Assembly (NCBI GenBank): GCA_002811675.1
Contig: PDIM01000003.1
Span: 1-64,000 of the forward strand
Source: Ichthyosporea sp. XGB-2017a
Taxonomy: Eukaryota > Opisthokonta > Ichthyosporea
Length of the DNA: 64,000 bases
Reading direction: 5' to 3'
How positions within the stretch are numbered: the stretch's first letter is position 1; the number at the start of each line of letters is the position of its first letter. The notes below the pieces were generated by a model. That model did not search any database. It was not told the origin of the DNA and worked only from the letters and a program-made list of their open reading frames with translations. Shown here piece by piece: positions 31,135 through 40,595 of the stretch. Made by a program: the position numbers and the translations under genes.

Positions 31135-32169
31135 TCACTTGGATGCATAGGCGGTAGCCAGCTCATCGCCTGTATGATGTTTGAATTGCCTCAGTACTTC
31201 ACTAAGAGATATTCTTTCATCGGCCTCATCTCGACACATACCCCTGACTAGTTTGTACAAGGCTTTTCGCCAATGCGGAATGTCTTCTCCAAATTTGATT
31301 ATTTGCTCTGAAAGGCAATTCTCTAGTCCAAGGAAAGGTGGGTGAGTATTGCCGTTCATCAAATAGTATAATATGCATCCAAGACTGTATATATGTGCTT
31401 TGAATCCGTCATAACTGCAGTTTGTTTCCCTGGCCTCGGGAGGTTGGTAGCATGCATGCGAATAAGTCATCTCTTCCGTCATGCACCAAGGGGATTCAGT
31501 CACTTTAGAAAATCCACAAATTTTGACACCATTTTCTTTAGTAAGACGAATCTTATCTGGAGAGAGGTCATTATGAGAGATTCCTTTGTTTTGCAGATAC
31601 GAAATACCTTCAACGACAGCAGTAAACACAAGACAAATCCCTTGCAGGTCAAGGGGACACTCCAGAGTCTCTAAAGAGTCGGGAAAGTAATCACACACCA
31701 TGTACAGGGAATTATGAGTTTCCACAAGCTGCCTTATTGAACAAATAGAGGAATGTTTCAGCATTTGCATTAGCCTAATTTCATCTCTTCTACGCATCAA
31801 CAAGCCACTCTGCATAACACGGTCCCCCTTTACCAATATCTTTAGAAAGCAAAAATCTTGACTTTGGTGGTGCCTAAGAAGAGCATAACGTCCTTGTTCG
31901 ATTGAAGTGACCATGTCATAGTCCTGCAGCAATACATGCTTTGCGGTGGTAACGGGCCCTGCATTGGGGTTGTCTTGTCCTTGTTGACACTCACTTTCTT
32001 CGTCATGTTGATGAGCCGGAAGAGGGAGGGGGTTGGAAATTGACTCCATTGGTGTCTTCGCATCTGCCGAAGGTGTAGTTGCTTCCTCGTAAGAGGATCT
32101 TTTGGGTAAAGGTAGAGGCTTCTTTCTTTCATCCTTTTTTCTTTCATCTGATTTGTGACTGCAAGACAT
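31135..32169 (-). CDS. Protein kinase-like gene B (HRD Asp kept, DFG Asp lost)
   Basis: 344 aa with a charged N-terminal tail of about 85 residues. Kinase landmarks: IEQGRYALLRH, CFLKILVK, SHNDLSPDKIRL (catalytic-loop Asp and Asn-equivalent region kept), KICGFSK where DFG would be (Asp replaced by Cys), PPEARE and IYSLGCILYYL. The missing metal-binding Asp suggests weak or no activity, though some kinases tolerate such changes. The sequence parallels pseudokinase A throughout, including WCM/WCL and the ETNCSYDGFKAHIYS/EVECTYYGPAAHVYS block, so the two are an inverted tandem duplicate at different stages of loss. ATG 32169 is the first in frame. Substrate and pathway unknown. Confidence 0.75.
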   Translation of the reverse strand: MSCSHKSDERKKDERKKPLPLPKRSSYEEATTPSADAKTPMESISNPLPLPAHQHDEESECQQGQDNPNAGPVTTAKHVLLQDYDMVTSIEQGRYALLRHHQSQDFCFLKILVKGDRVMQSGLLMRRRDEIRLMQMLKHSSICSIRQLVETHNSLYMVCDYFPDSLETLECPLDLQGICLVFTAVVEGISYLQNKGISHNDLSPDKIRLTKENGVKICGFSKVTESPWCMTEEMTYSHACYQPPEARETNCSYDGFKAHIYSLGCILYYLMNGNTHPPFLGLENCLSEQIIKFGEDIPHWRKALYKLVRGMCRDEADERISLSEVLRQFKHHTGDELATAYASK

Positions 32170-33196
32170 TGTCTTCTTTTTGTTTCCTTGATGACATACA
32201 ATTTATATTTTAAATCATAAATGTTTGGTGATTTGTTTAGCTCCTTCTTCACTCTTGCCCCATTTAATGTAATGTGCATTTGATTTGCCCTTCTTTCGCT
32301 CTAATCAGCTTTACAAAATCTAATCAATCAACGAGCTATCAGACCCCAAGGGTCAAGAACACTACTGAAATGATTGTTCTTGTTCTTGCTGATTCATGGC
32401 ACGTGAATAAAAACAAATACGTACATGTACTGTAAAGTTCTCATATTCATAGTTTTCCTGTCCAGGCTCAAAGTTGAAGGGGCTATCGACCTCTTGACTA
32501 TGTAAGATATATATATATTACAACATTACCCATTGTCAGTTTAGCGTGGCCATGGGCTACTATTATGTTAGCTACTAATTATAAGCTAGGACGCCTATCG
32601 TAAGGGTGGAAGTGCCACACAAACTCAGGTTGCTATAAATAAAGAAATAGAAGACAAATATAGTAATCGAGGTTTAATTTAGGTACGGATTTTAGCCATT
32701 TATAGCTAAAAGCAAGGAATATTTTGAATCGATTCAATGGTTTACATTATAATGGTCTATTTGCACAGCTTTGCAGAGTCATCAGTCAGCCAGCAGACGT
32801 TATAATTATGCCAATTTATAGAGGTCGAGTATATAGTATAATATGCGGTTTGCGGTCTTAATTTGCCATTTGCCAACGCCGAATTCAAGTACAGTCAACA
32901 ACAACCACCATCATATCATGAGCTGCTGGTACATGTGCCAGCCCGCTGATATTACATGCACCAACTAAAAATCTGTAACCGTCGATGTGCATGGACCTAT
33001 ATACCAAATGAAAAGTGGTTTGTTTAATTTTCAGAGCAAACGAAAAGCGAACAATTCATTGCAGGTTATATTAATAAATTCTTCGTGCAGAAAAGTCACC
33101 TTTATTATTGCTACACAGCTGTGTTTCCCTTTTATTACATGAAAGTAACAACACTGAACACATATTCAGTCTCTCATACAAGAGCACCACTATCAA
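32170..33196. other. Intergenic region, no gene seen
   Basis: About 1 kb of AT-rich sequence between kinase-like B and TPPP. ACAGCTGT occurs at 33115-33122, here on the 3' side of TPPP. Nothing else is recognisable. Confidence 0.5.
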
Positions 33197-33697
33197 TCAA
33201 TGGGTTGCATCATATGTATTTTCGCCTTTATAATTTCCCACATATCCGGTATCGCTACTCGCGGGGTCTGTACGTCCTGCAAGGCCTTTTCCTTTTCCAT
33301 CGGCATCAAAGCGGGCTTTGTGCGCCCCCGTGTACTGGGACGTATCTGTCATCTTATCTACAATTTTGGCATTGGCCACTCCCGTGGTTCCATTTAAACC
33401 GGGCTGCTTTCCTGCTACTAGCTTCTTCATCTCGCCAACCGCATCTGCATTTCCAGGAAACCGTTTCTTGGAAAGTTCCTCCAATGCCTGTACGAATTCC
33501 TTCACGGTGATGGTCTGCGAACCCTTTGCTTTCACCTTTGAGAACACAATGTCGACATCTGTACTGGTAACTTTCTTGCCGTCCTGTACTTTACAATCCT
33601 TGCACAGTTTCGCAAATGCCTTGTTGGTCATTTCTGTAGATTTACCAGCTGCTTTGCAGAATGCATTGTAGGTATTTTGGATTTCACTATCCGACAT
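33197..33697 (-). CDS. TPPP/p25-alpha family protein
   Basis: 166 aa, the size of a single p25-alpha domain. The N-terminal helical core (about 1-90) resembles the EF-hand-like part of TPPP. The C-terminal conserved stretch begins KIVDKMTDTSQYTGAHKARF and continues with GKGKGLAGR and GYVGNYKGENTYD, the family hallmark. TPPP proteins bind and bundle microtubules and are found mainly in organisms that make cilia or flagella, so this gene suggests a flagellated stage. It lacks a doublecortin domain, so it is not an apicortin. ATG 33697 is the only good start. Confidence 0.9.
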   Translation of the reverse strand: MSDSEIQNTYNAFCKAAGKSTEMTNKAFAKLCKDCKVQDGKKVTSTDVDIVFSKVKAKGSQTITVKEFVQALEELSKKRFPGNADAVGEMKKLVAGKQPGLNGTTGVANAKIVDKMTDTSQYTGAHKARFDADGKGKGLAGRTDPASSDTGYVGNYKGENTYDATH

Positions 33698-34178
33698 TTT
33701 GATGTTATTCTAATAAATCTCCAAGCTTATATATCGATGCTAATCTTGCAATCACTAATTCTCAATCGGTGTTCAAAGTTTTGTGCTGACTATAATAAAG
33801 GATAAAAGCCCTTCCAAAACGAAAAGAAATAAATTTAAAGGGGGGAGGGGTAAAATGGGCTAAATATATCCATATAAGGCAATGTTCAGAATGTCTGTCT
33901 GTGCCTTTCTATTTTTGTGGGCGTGGAACAATGTCCCTCCCTCCAATTCGACTTCAAATATATTGAGGAATGCTGTTTGATTCCAAGTCTTTCACCATTC
34001 CTCTATTGTTTGGCGTCTTGTGGCCATAATTGCGCTTTCGGTTGCTACATAGCATTTTTATTGGCCTATGCCTAAAGTTGTACAGTCATAGTTTCGACTA
34101 AAATTACTTATAAAGCACTGTCCTCATACCTGTAGTACTTTCATCAGGACTTTCAATTCAATCTTTGATGGTCGTAAT
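33698..34178. other. Intergenic region upstream of TPPP
   Basis: AT-rich; presumed TPPP promoter and 3' flank of the MYND/RING/Smr gene. No gene or repeat seen. Confidence 0.5.
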
Positions 34179-37100
34179 TTACTTGGTGAAATGTGCAACC
34201 ATCTCAATAACACCCGCGTTTCCAGGAACTTCACTGAAAGACATTGTACACTCATTTTCACTCTGCCCTCTTAAAATACCACTGGCACCAGACGATGAAG
34301 CGTCTCTCGCTCTTGAGCGTCTTGCTTCTGAAACGGATGAATTGTGGTCCCGACAATACCGCAAAACGGCTTCTTTAAGCACAGATGTTCCAGATGCTGC
34401 GGAATGTAACCCCTTGCCAGTGACAATGAGAACCTTTTGTACAACAGGAAGAATGGGCTTCACCAACTCATTTAATTTACGAACAGCTTGGCCAGGTGAC
34501 AAACCATGCAGATCTATTTGAAGAATGGTATCTTCGTCTCCATTGTTTTTCTCGTTCGCTGATGAGTTTCTCGCTGTCGAGTTGAAGGTTGAGCGGCCCA
34601 TTGAACGACTTCCTGAATTGATGCGCTCAAAAATATCATCAGCTGCACAATTATAGGCCGATTGGAGTTTGTCACATACCGCAGTATACCTGTCTATCAA
34701 CATCTCGTATTTTCGAGTACCCAGTTGATTCGTCTTCTCCAGCTGGTTTTTCCTTCGCCTCAAACTCTCTTTCTCTTCTTTTAATTTAAGGATTGGGGCT
34801 TGAGCAACAGTATAAATTTCTTGCTTTTGCTCATGAGTCATGTCAACTGTTTCCCCGTACTGAGATGAGGCTATGAGCTCATACACTATGTCACATACTT
34901 TATCACAGTTTAATTTTGTGCTTCTTACCAGACCTACTAGGTATTGTCTAGTAAGCTCTTTGGAACCAAACAATCTACTTTTGGAAGAGGAAAGCAGTTT
35001 ACACTGCTTGGAAAGTTGTTGATCAACAAGGCTACCGCACAACTTGTCAACAATATCTGAAGGAAGTTCGGATCGACATAAATGGCATGCCAAAGCCTCT
35101 TGGGCTTTGTCAAATTTCAATAGGCAAATAGTGCACATTAAATGACCACATGGGAAGACCGCGGCAAGAACGGATTTTGGAAAATGTGACCATATTTCAT
35201 AGCAGCAAATGCAGGAATCGTGATCTTCAAAGGTGCACAAGTTTGAGTCTTTTAGCTCTCTGCAAGGAACGAAAATCGCTTCTTTTACTGCACCAGCATT
35301 TCCTTCCTTGGCTTTAACATTAGATACACTTTCTATGTGGTCATTTATCTGGAAAGCCCTTGCACGACCTTCTCGGCGGCTTCGGCGGCTTCTATTAACA
35401 CGATTTGTCTGCCTCCTCTGCCTTGCTTCGTTATAGAAATCTTCTGCTGTCGACAGCCAAGAGGAACCAGACTCATTGTTTTGCCCAGCTTCACCATTCG
35501 CTCGTGTAGCACTAAGCAATCGTGGTGTTGTTGGGCTATCAATAGATTGTCGTTCTTCAAATGGGCGTGGTACTGCAGGCATCTCAACACTCACGGAATC
35601 AATACGTTCGGATAGGACGTCTTCGTCTGTCCGCCGGTCACTGAAGCTTGTACCTTGAGCATTCGTTGAAATGTTTACATTGCTCGATATTAGAGCGGGG
35701 GTTTCAGCAGTGGTGGGAGAATTACCATTGCAATTCCTGGAAAATAGTACTCTTGGTCGAACAAGTGCATTTTCTGTTGGATGGTATTTTGCCGACACAA
35801 AGTCAGTTAGCTCATCCAGTTCGACGCTGTCATCGGATATGATTTTGATATGTTCGTTCATCATCTTCTCCACTTGAAAGTACATACGTTCAATAGCCTC
35901 TTGAGATGTCCCTGTACTGCACATTTTCATAGAATCTGAATTCAACAAAAACTCTAAGTCTTGAAAAAGTTCTCCAGCCATCTCTTGGTCCAATTCTCCG
36001 ACCGAAAGGCAGTTCATTTTCAAATAATTCATTAAAGTTTCAATCTTTTTTTCTAGACAAAAATGAAGTTGCTTCTTCACATCTTTGGCTAGGCGTGCGA
36101 TTGTGCTCTCCTTTTCTAGCATGTGAAATATGCAACGGTTTAGCTTACGTAGGTTCGCCTTCACATCCGTAAAAGAATCAAAGTCAGCATACAAATCACT
36201 AATACTATAGTGCTGCTGCTCCCTTCGATACTCTGCTGTCTTCATATAGCATCGCTTTCGATATTCATAGAATAGCATTACTTCATCCCCATACGTCGGC
36301 TCTATATCTTTTACTTTCACGTACAGTGCAGGTGCGTCCCTGTAAGACCTCTCGACTACCGCCAAGCCTTCGTAACTCAGGCCCGAAAAGAATTCCTGAA
36401 CTGTTTCCCCCCTCAGCCTCCCTGCAAGCAATGTTTCCGCCGCATGTACATCAACCTGTAACTCTAAACACAGATTGTCTTTGTAAGAGGCTGCTCGTAA
36501 CTCAACACATTCTCTCGAATGTAATACGTTAGCATGCTCATCTCTACACTTTTCACTGCAATACAGTCTCGCCTTGCATCTTTCACATCTCACGGCAGAT
36601 TCAAAACCTATTGAGACGGAACATATATAACAGAAACCACTTCCTTCAATAACATTGGATCGCAAAATCTCCTCTTGCGTTGGAATCGCCTTTAAATGTC
36701 TACTGGAAGGTAGACCCAATGCCATCGCTCGTGACTCCAATCCACAATAGCGGCCATAGAACAACAAAGGCTCTTGTCGAAGGCTTGCTTTCCCACGCTT
36801 CCCGTCCATTCCTCGCTTGGTTTTACGCAATTGCTGAAAGCATTGAGCAGCATCCAGGACAAGAGTGCGACTGACTAAGGGCACCTTCCACATTTGATCG
36901 AAAGTTTTCGAAAAGTTATCCATGTCTAAAGGACCATCAGGCTTGTTAAACTCTCTCCTATAGGCAATTTCGGTGAGGAAAAATACTGCTTCCAAGTATA
37001 TACGAAGAGAAATGCGCACATTTAAAATTTTTTCTTCATCCGCATCGGAAACAAGGTCAACTACACCACTGTTTAACACATAGTCACTTTCACGAAGCAT

Positions 37101-38978
37101 CTCCACTAAGTATTTCAATCGTTTGGACTCACTCACGGCATTGCTCTCCAAGTACAAGCTCAAATTACACTGCCTCTTCATTAGGTGGTAGCAGATGGTT
37201 CTCCCCCTAGTATAGCTAAAAAAGCTTTCTGGCCTGATATATTTACGCATTGGATCGTCATCATACCTCATAAACAAGTCTGTCATATACATTCCATATT
37301 CATAAGCCTTCAAATAGTCCTTTCTTTTCACTGATTCGCTAGTAAGACCCATTACTTCACGTACAAACTCGTTCATGCCATAGTTGCTCATGGGAAGATA
37401 TCGCTTAAGCAGCTTGCTACTTTTCTTCTCGTTGTTTATACATTTCACAACGAAATCATGACTTTTCCTATACTGCAGTGTTGAAGCCACAATAGCCCTG
37501 CTGTCACACGAGGGCTTCTTTACATATACTACCGGTGACACTTCGTAATATGTGCGCCCAAGAAGATCCGCAAGCTCGCTACTAACTAAATCTTCATAAG
37601 CAGTCGAAACAATATCACGAGGCGCGACTATCTGTGGAACAGCAGGAGACACTGTACATGGGACATATACAATTTTCGACAGCACAATCTCATTCACCCA
37701 CACAGAATTCACAAACGCGGAAAACCATGATGAATTAGACTTATCTTCCAAAGATTCTCCACTTCGGCTCTCATTATACGCACGCGTGTGCCCCAAACAC
37801 ACCGCCCATTCAACAAGGTGTGTAAAGGCATCGCTCATCCCAAGCACATTATTCAATTCGCCCCCGCTAAGACACACACTCACTACACGCACCCACTCGC
37901 TCCTCACACTAATGTCACTTCCGCTGCCTGCCTCGTTCGCATATTCAACAAAGCCCCCTTTCTGTACAAAAGTGCAGTCATTCAATATCTTGACTATAAA
38001 CTCATAGTCACCCGACAGTTGAACGTAACCACTTTCAGCTACAATCCAATTTTTAAGAAATATTGCAGCTATAAACCTTCCCACGAGAACAGAGAGCTTG
38101 TCCTCGTCTTTTATAATCCTTTTCCCATCTACCACTACCGCACTCTCAGTTTGACATGACTTTAGACACGGCCCCAAAGACTGAAGACAATGGTCTATAG
38201 CCAACATAACAAACCGAAGGCACTTGTCAAGATTATCATAACGATGCTTAAACGCATTTACCAAAAGCAAATGATAATCCAGTCCTTTCTCATCACTGTC
38301 CCTTCCAGATAGCCGTACAAAACACTCCTCACGCGCCTTCACTTCATACGCACATTCTCCTTTACTACCACTACGCTGAAGGGGAAAGTCACCAAACGCC
38401 TCTACTGTCGCTTTTAAAAATGGAACATTAAAGACATCTACATAATCCTTACAAACACACTCTTTCACCTGAGAAATACTCACACCAGAGCATTTTGCAT
38501 CCCTGATGCTATTGCCATTGGTGCTGCTTGATGCTCTTCCCCCACTGCCACCATCAGCTCCTTCCTTTTTCCATTTCTTACACTCCTGCTTATGTCCCCG
38601 TTGCCAATCAATTTTCTGACAATCAGTGGAGCAGTACCAAACTTTGCCACACGCACTGCACATCTTAAGTCTATCACGTGAACGTCCACACACTCTACAG
38701 CCTTTCTTCTCCCTTACATCCTCTTCCGCAACTTCATCTTCATCGTCATCTTCACTCCCATCATGTAAAAGATTTACATCCACCACTACAGGCCTTTGCA
38801 GAATCCGCACCCCATGCTCTTCACGGGTTAAGTCATTTGTATACTTATGGTCCACACAGCACTGGTTACAAATCTCACGTCCATGATATGCACAGACCAT
38901 TAAATCCAAACCATTCTCATCCGTATAGTACTTCCCCAAATGCGAATAATCGCCAGAATTCATAAACAGGTGCGCCAT
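34179..38978 (-). CDS. Giant MYND-MYND-RING-Smr protein
   Basis: 1599-aa single-exon gene. A Cys/His cluster near 29-44 (CAYHGREICNQCCVDH) is followed by MYND finger 1 at about 94-133 (CRVCGRSRDRLKMCSACG, then YCSTDCQ), a long helical region, MYND finger 2 at about 780-820 (CYICSVSIG, CERCKARLYCSEKCRDEH), a RING-type finger near 1253-1300 (CCYEIW, FPCGHLMCTICL, CHLCRSEL), a predicted coiled coil, and a C-terminal Smr domain at about 1485-1580 (IDLHGLSPGQAVRKL, VLIVTGKG). RING suggests ubiquitin-ligase activity, MYND protein-protein contacts, Smr nucleic-acid binding or cleavage. I know no protein with this full order. In-frame sequence above ATG 38978 begins with TTG. A 51-bp minisatellite sits 68 bp upstream. 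Confidence 0.8.
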   Translation of the reverse strand: MAHLFMNSGDYSHLGKYYTDENGLDLMVCAYHGREICNQCCVDHKYTNDLTREEHGVRILQRPVVVDVNLLHDGSEDDDEDEVAEEDVREKKGCRVCGRSRDRLKMCSACGKVWYCSTDCQKIDWQRGHKQECKKWKKEGADGGSGGRASSSTNGNSIRDAKCSGVSISQVKECVCKDYVDVFNVPFLKATVEAFGDFPLQRSGSKGECAYEVKAREECFVRLSGRDSDEKGLDYHLLLVNAFKHRYDNLDKCLRFVMLAIDHCLQSLGPCLKSCQTESAVVVDGKRIIKDEDKLSVLVGRFIAAIFLKNWIVAESGYVQLSGDYEFIVKILNDCTFVQKGGFVEYANEAGSGSDISVRSEWVRVVSVCLSGGELNNVLGMSDAFTHLVEWAVCLGHTRAYNESRSGESLEDKSNSSWFSAFVNSVWVNEIVLSKIVYVPCTVSPAVPQIVAPRDIVSTAYEDLVSSELADLLGRTYYEVSPVVYVKKPSCDSRAIVASTLQYRKSHDFVVKCINNEKKSSKLLKRYLPMSNYGMNEFVREVMGLTSESVKRKDYLKAYEYGMYMTDLFMRYDDDPMRKYIRPESFFSYTRGRTICYHLMKRQCNLSLYLESNAVSESKRLKYLVEMLRESDYVLNSGVVDLVSDADEEKILNVRISLRIYLEAVFFLTEIAYRREFNKPDGPLDMDNFSKTFDQMWKVPLVSRTLVLDAAQCFQQLRKTKRGMDGKRGKASLRQEPLLFYGRYCGLESRAMALGLPSSRHLKAIPTQEEILRSNVIEGSGFCYICSVSIGFESAVRCERCKARLYCSEKCRDEHANVLHSRECVELRAASYKDNLCLELQVDVHAAETLLAGRLRGETVQEFFSGLSYEGLAVVERSYRDAPALYVKVKDIEPTYGDEVMLFYEYRKRCYMKTAEYRREQQHYSISDLYADFDSFTDVKANLRKLNRCIFHMLEKESTIARLAKDVKKQLHFCLEKKIETLMNYLKMNCLSVGELDQEMAGELFQDLEFLLNSDSMKMCSTGTSQEAIERMYFQVEKMMNEHIKIISDDSVELDELTDFVSAKYHPTENALVRPRVLFSRNCNGNSPTTAETPALISSNVNISTNAQGTSFSDRRTDEDVLSERIDSVSVEMPAVPRPFEERQSIDSPTTPRLLSATRANGEAGQNNESGSSWLSTAEDFYNEARQRRQTNRVNRSRRSRREGRARAFQINDHIESVSNVKAKEGNAGAVKEAIFVPCRELKDSNLCTFEDHDSCICCYEIWSHFPKSVLAAVFPCGHLMCTICLLKFDKAQEALACHLCRSELPSDIVDKLCGSLVDQQLSKQCKLLSSSKSRLFGSKELTRQYLVGLVRSTKLNCDKVCDIVYELIASSQYGETVDMTHEQKQEIYTVAQAPILKLKEEKESLRRRKNQLEKTNQLGTRKYEMLIDRYTAVCDKLQSAYNCAADDIFERINSGSRSMGRSTFNSTARNSSANEKNNGDEDTILQIDLHGLSPGQAVRKLNELVKPILPVVQKVLIVTGKGLHSAASGTSVLKEAVLRYCRDHNSSVSEARRSRARDASSSGASGILRGQSENECTMSFSEVPGNAGVIEMVAHFTK

Positions 38979-39045
38979 GACGCGGAAATCCACTGAAACA
39001 AAACTACACCTCAATGAGATAAACCAACAGAAAACTCACCATCAC

Positions 39046-39252
39046 CTGATCCAGGCCCTGTTTTGTTTCCCATCCCCTAATAGTCCCTGGATGGCTGATC
39101 CAGGCACCCTGTTTTGTTTCCCATCCCCTAATAGTCCCTGGATGGCTGATCCAGGCACCCTGTTTTGTTTCCCATCCCCTAATAGTCCCTGGATGGCTGA
39201 TCCAGGCACCCTGTTTTGTTTCCCATCCCCTAATAGTCCCTGGATGGCTGAT
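39046..39252. repeat. 51-bp minisatellite, about four copies
   Basis: Four near-identical units start at 39056, 39107, 39158 and 39209 with a strict 51-bp period. Each unit has CCTGGAT and ATCCAGG 5 nt apart, a perfect hairpin. Because 51 is a multiple of three, open frames run through it on both strands; they are artefacts of periodicity. It lies just upstream of the MYND/RING/Smr gene start. Confidence 0.95.
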
Positions 39253-39334
39253 CATTGTTTCATTGTACTTCACCTTCTTCTTCGTCTCCTTCTAAGCAGA
39301 GAGTTATAATCCTATGGCCCAGTGGCATAATCTG

Positions 39335-39502
39335 CACAGCAAGTGTGGACGAGCGAAGCTTGTGTAAGGGATCCAGTTTTGAGAAGCATAATTTTGGAAG
39401 GATTACAGTTTTATCCAATCAGAAGGCTGCATTTTTATTATCTCGAAAAAAAATGACGGTGAAAAGTGGCCTGTGTTGGGGGAGGAAATCGCTTCGCTCA
39501 AT
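39335..39502 (+). repeat. Dispersed repeat copy 3
   Basis: 168 bp from 'cacagcaagtg' to 'cgcttcgctcaat', aligning with the inverse of 6001-6182 along most of its length and with 76-193 in its right half. Its right end touches the end of the piggyBac-like transposase fragment, whose stop codon lies in the repeat terminus. Confidence 0.85.
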
Positions 39503-39971
39503 CAGGATCTTCAAGGGCACCCACTCCTTGGATCAAAAATTCTTGAACCCCTTTCTTTGAGACTTTGAGATTGGCACAAGGTCTCAGGACCTCTTTAGAG
39601 CCATCAAAGTGTTTAAAAGATTTTCTCACCTCCATAAATCTTCCCTGTGTCATAATCTGTCCAGGGATTCTGTTTGTATTCATGGGGTTTTCATATAAAC
39701 TGGTTGGCGTGTCCTTCTTGCCGTGAAAGAAGCAGAGGGACATGATAAATTGGTATATCTCCTCAGCTGTGAATGCCTTCACCGGTACCTCAATGTCTTT
39801 TGTAATACCATCAGAGTCCTTCAACTTTGTTTTTGTTGTAGGCCTGCCTGCGTTCATGATGTGCTTGAGTTTAACCACTAAAACCTCAGGAAATACTTGC
39901 TTAAAAACCATGGCGAAGGGTATAGTCCAGGTTTTTACCAGGCATAGGCTTGCTTTGATCATAAACTTCAT
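39498..39971 (-). pseudogene. PiggyBac-like (DDE_Tnp_1_7) transposase N-terminal fragment
   Basis: 157 codons resembling the front of piggyBac-type transposases: AFTAEEIYQFIMSLCFF, LYENPMNTNRIPG, then IMTQGRFMEVRKSFKHFDGS, which parallels the family's 'F..EE...F....', 'I...M...RF..I...LHF.D' pattern. The catalytic DDD region is absent. The frame ends in the terminus of dispersed repeat copy 3, so it is truncated there, probably by repeat insertion or because the two formed one element. Not functional. Confidence 0.55.
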
Positions 39972-40595
39972 TTATCAAAAGATTTTCAACTATTTTACTT
40001 CAAGGACCTGATCGGGAAGCACCTCTCGATCAAACAAGTTGCATGATACTGGGAGAAGCTCGTTTTGAGGAAATTAAATCTTCGATTAAATCCAAGCGCT
40101 GTTGATCTTTTTTGTTTAGATTTACAGATGAATCTCTGTTGATTATACTTTTTAAGTTAATCTTTGAATTCCTTGAGACACTTCGCAACTGCTATTTCTA
40201 TGAGCTTTATTATACACACATAACATGCATTTCCATCGCTGTCCACAAACCACAGAGAATCATGATAAAAAAGTCAACATGACTGGGAAGCAGCCGGGGC
40301 CATTATTGTCATTTGTGATGCGAAGAGTGTATTCATCACGCGTTGAAAGAATATTCACAAACTTTTGCCAAACGACAACTTTATAATTGGATCTACAAAA
40401 TGAAGAGGTGGGCTTTAGAAGTGCTCTCCGAAGGGATATTCAATAGACATTGTCTAACAAGAACAGCGCCATTGAGTGGCATGGTGTATTTTTTCATTTG
40501 GTGCATATTCATGCAAGGAGAGCCTTGGTGCCGGATGTTGAAAAAAGTTGCGATTGTGTTCAAATGTGGAGTCCCATCTAAGACTATGTCTCACT
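39972..40595. other. Intergenic region, possibly degraded transposon flank
   Basis: No coherent gene. It lies between the transposase fragment and the 3' end of FUT-like B. Confidence 0.4.

Noticed and set aside
39046-39252. Possible CRISPR-like array
   Set aside because: Units are contiguous direct repeats with no variable spacers, in a eukaryotic context.
38977-39309. Open frames of 89-110 codons on both strands through the 51-bp array
   Set aside because: The period is a multiple of three, so stops are absent by repetition alone; the encoded sequence is a repeated unit with no independent support.
39311-39345. A tRNA-like A box (tggcccagtgg) at the left edge of repeat copy 3
   Set aside because: No B box or cloverleaf follows, and copy 2 lacks it, so a tRNA or tRNA-derived SINE is not supported.
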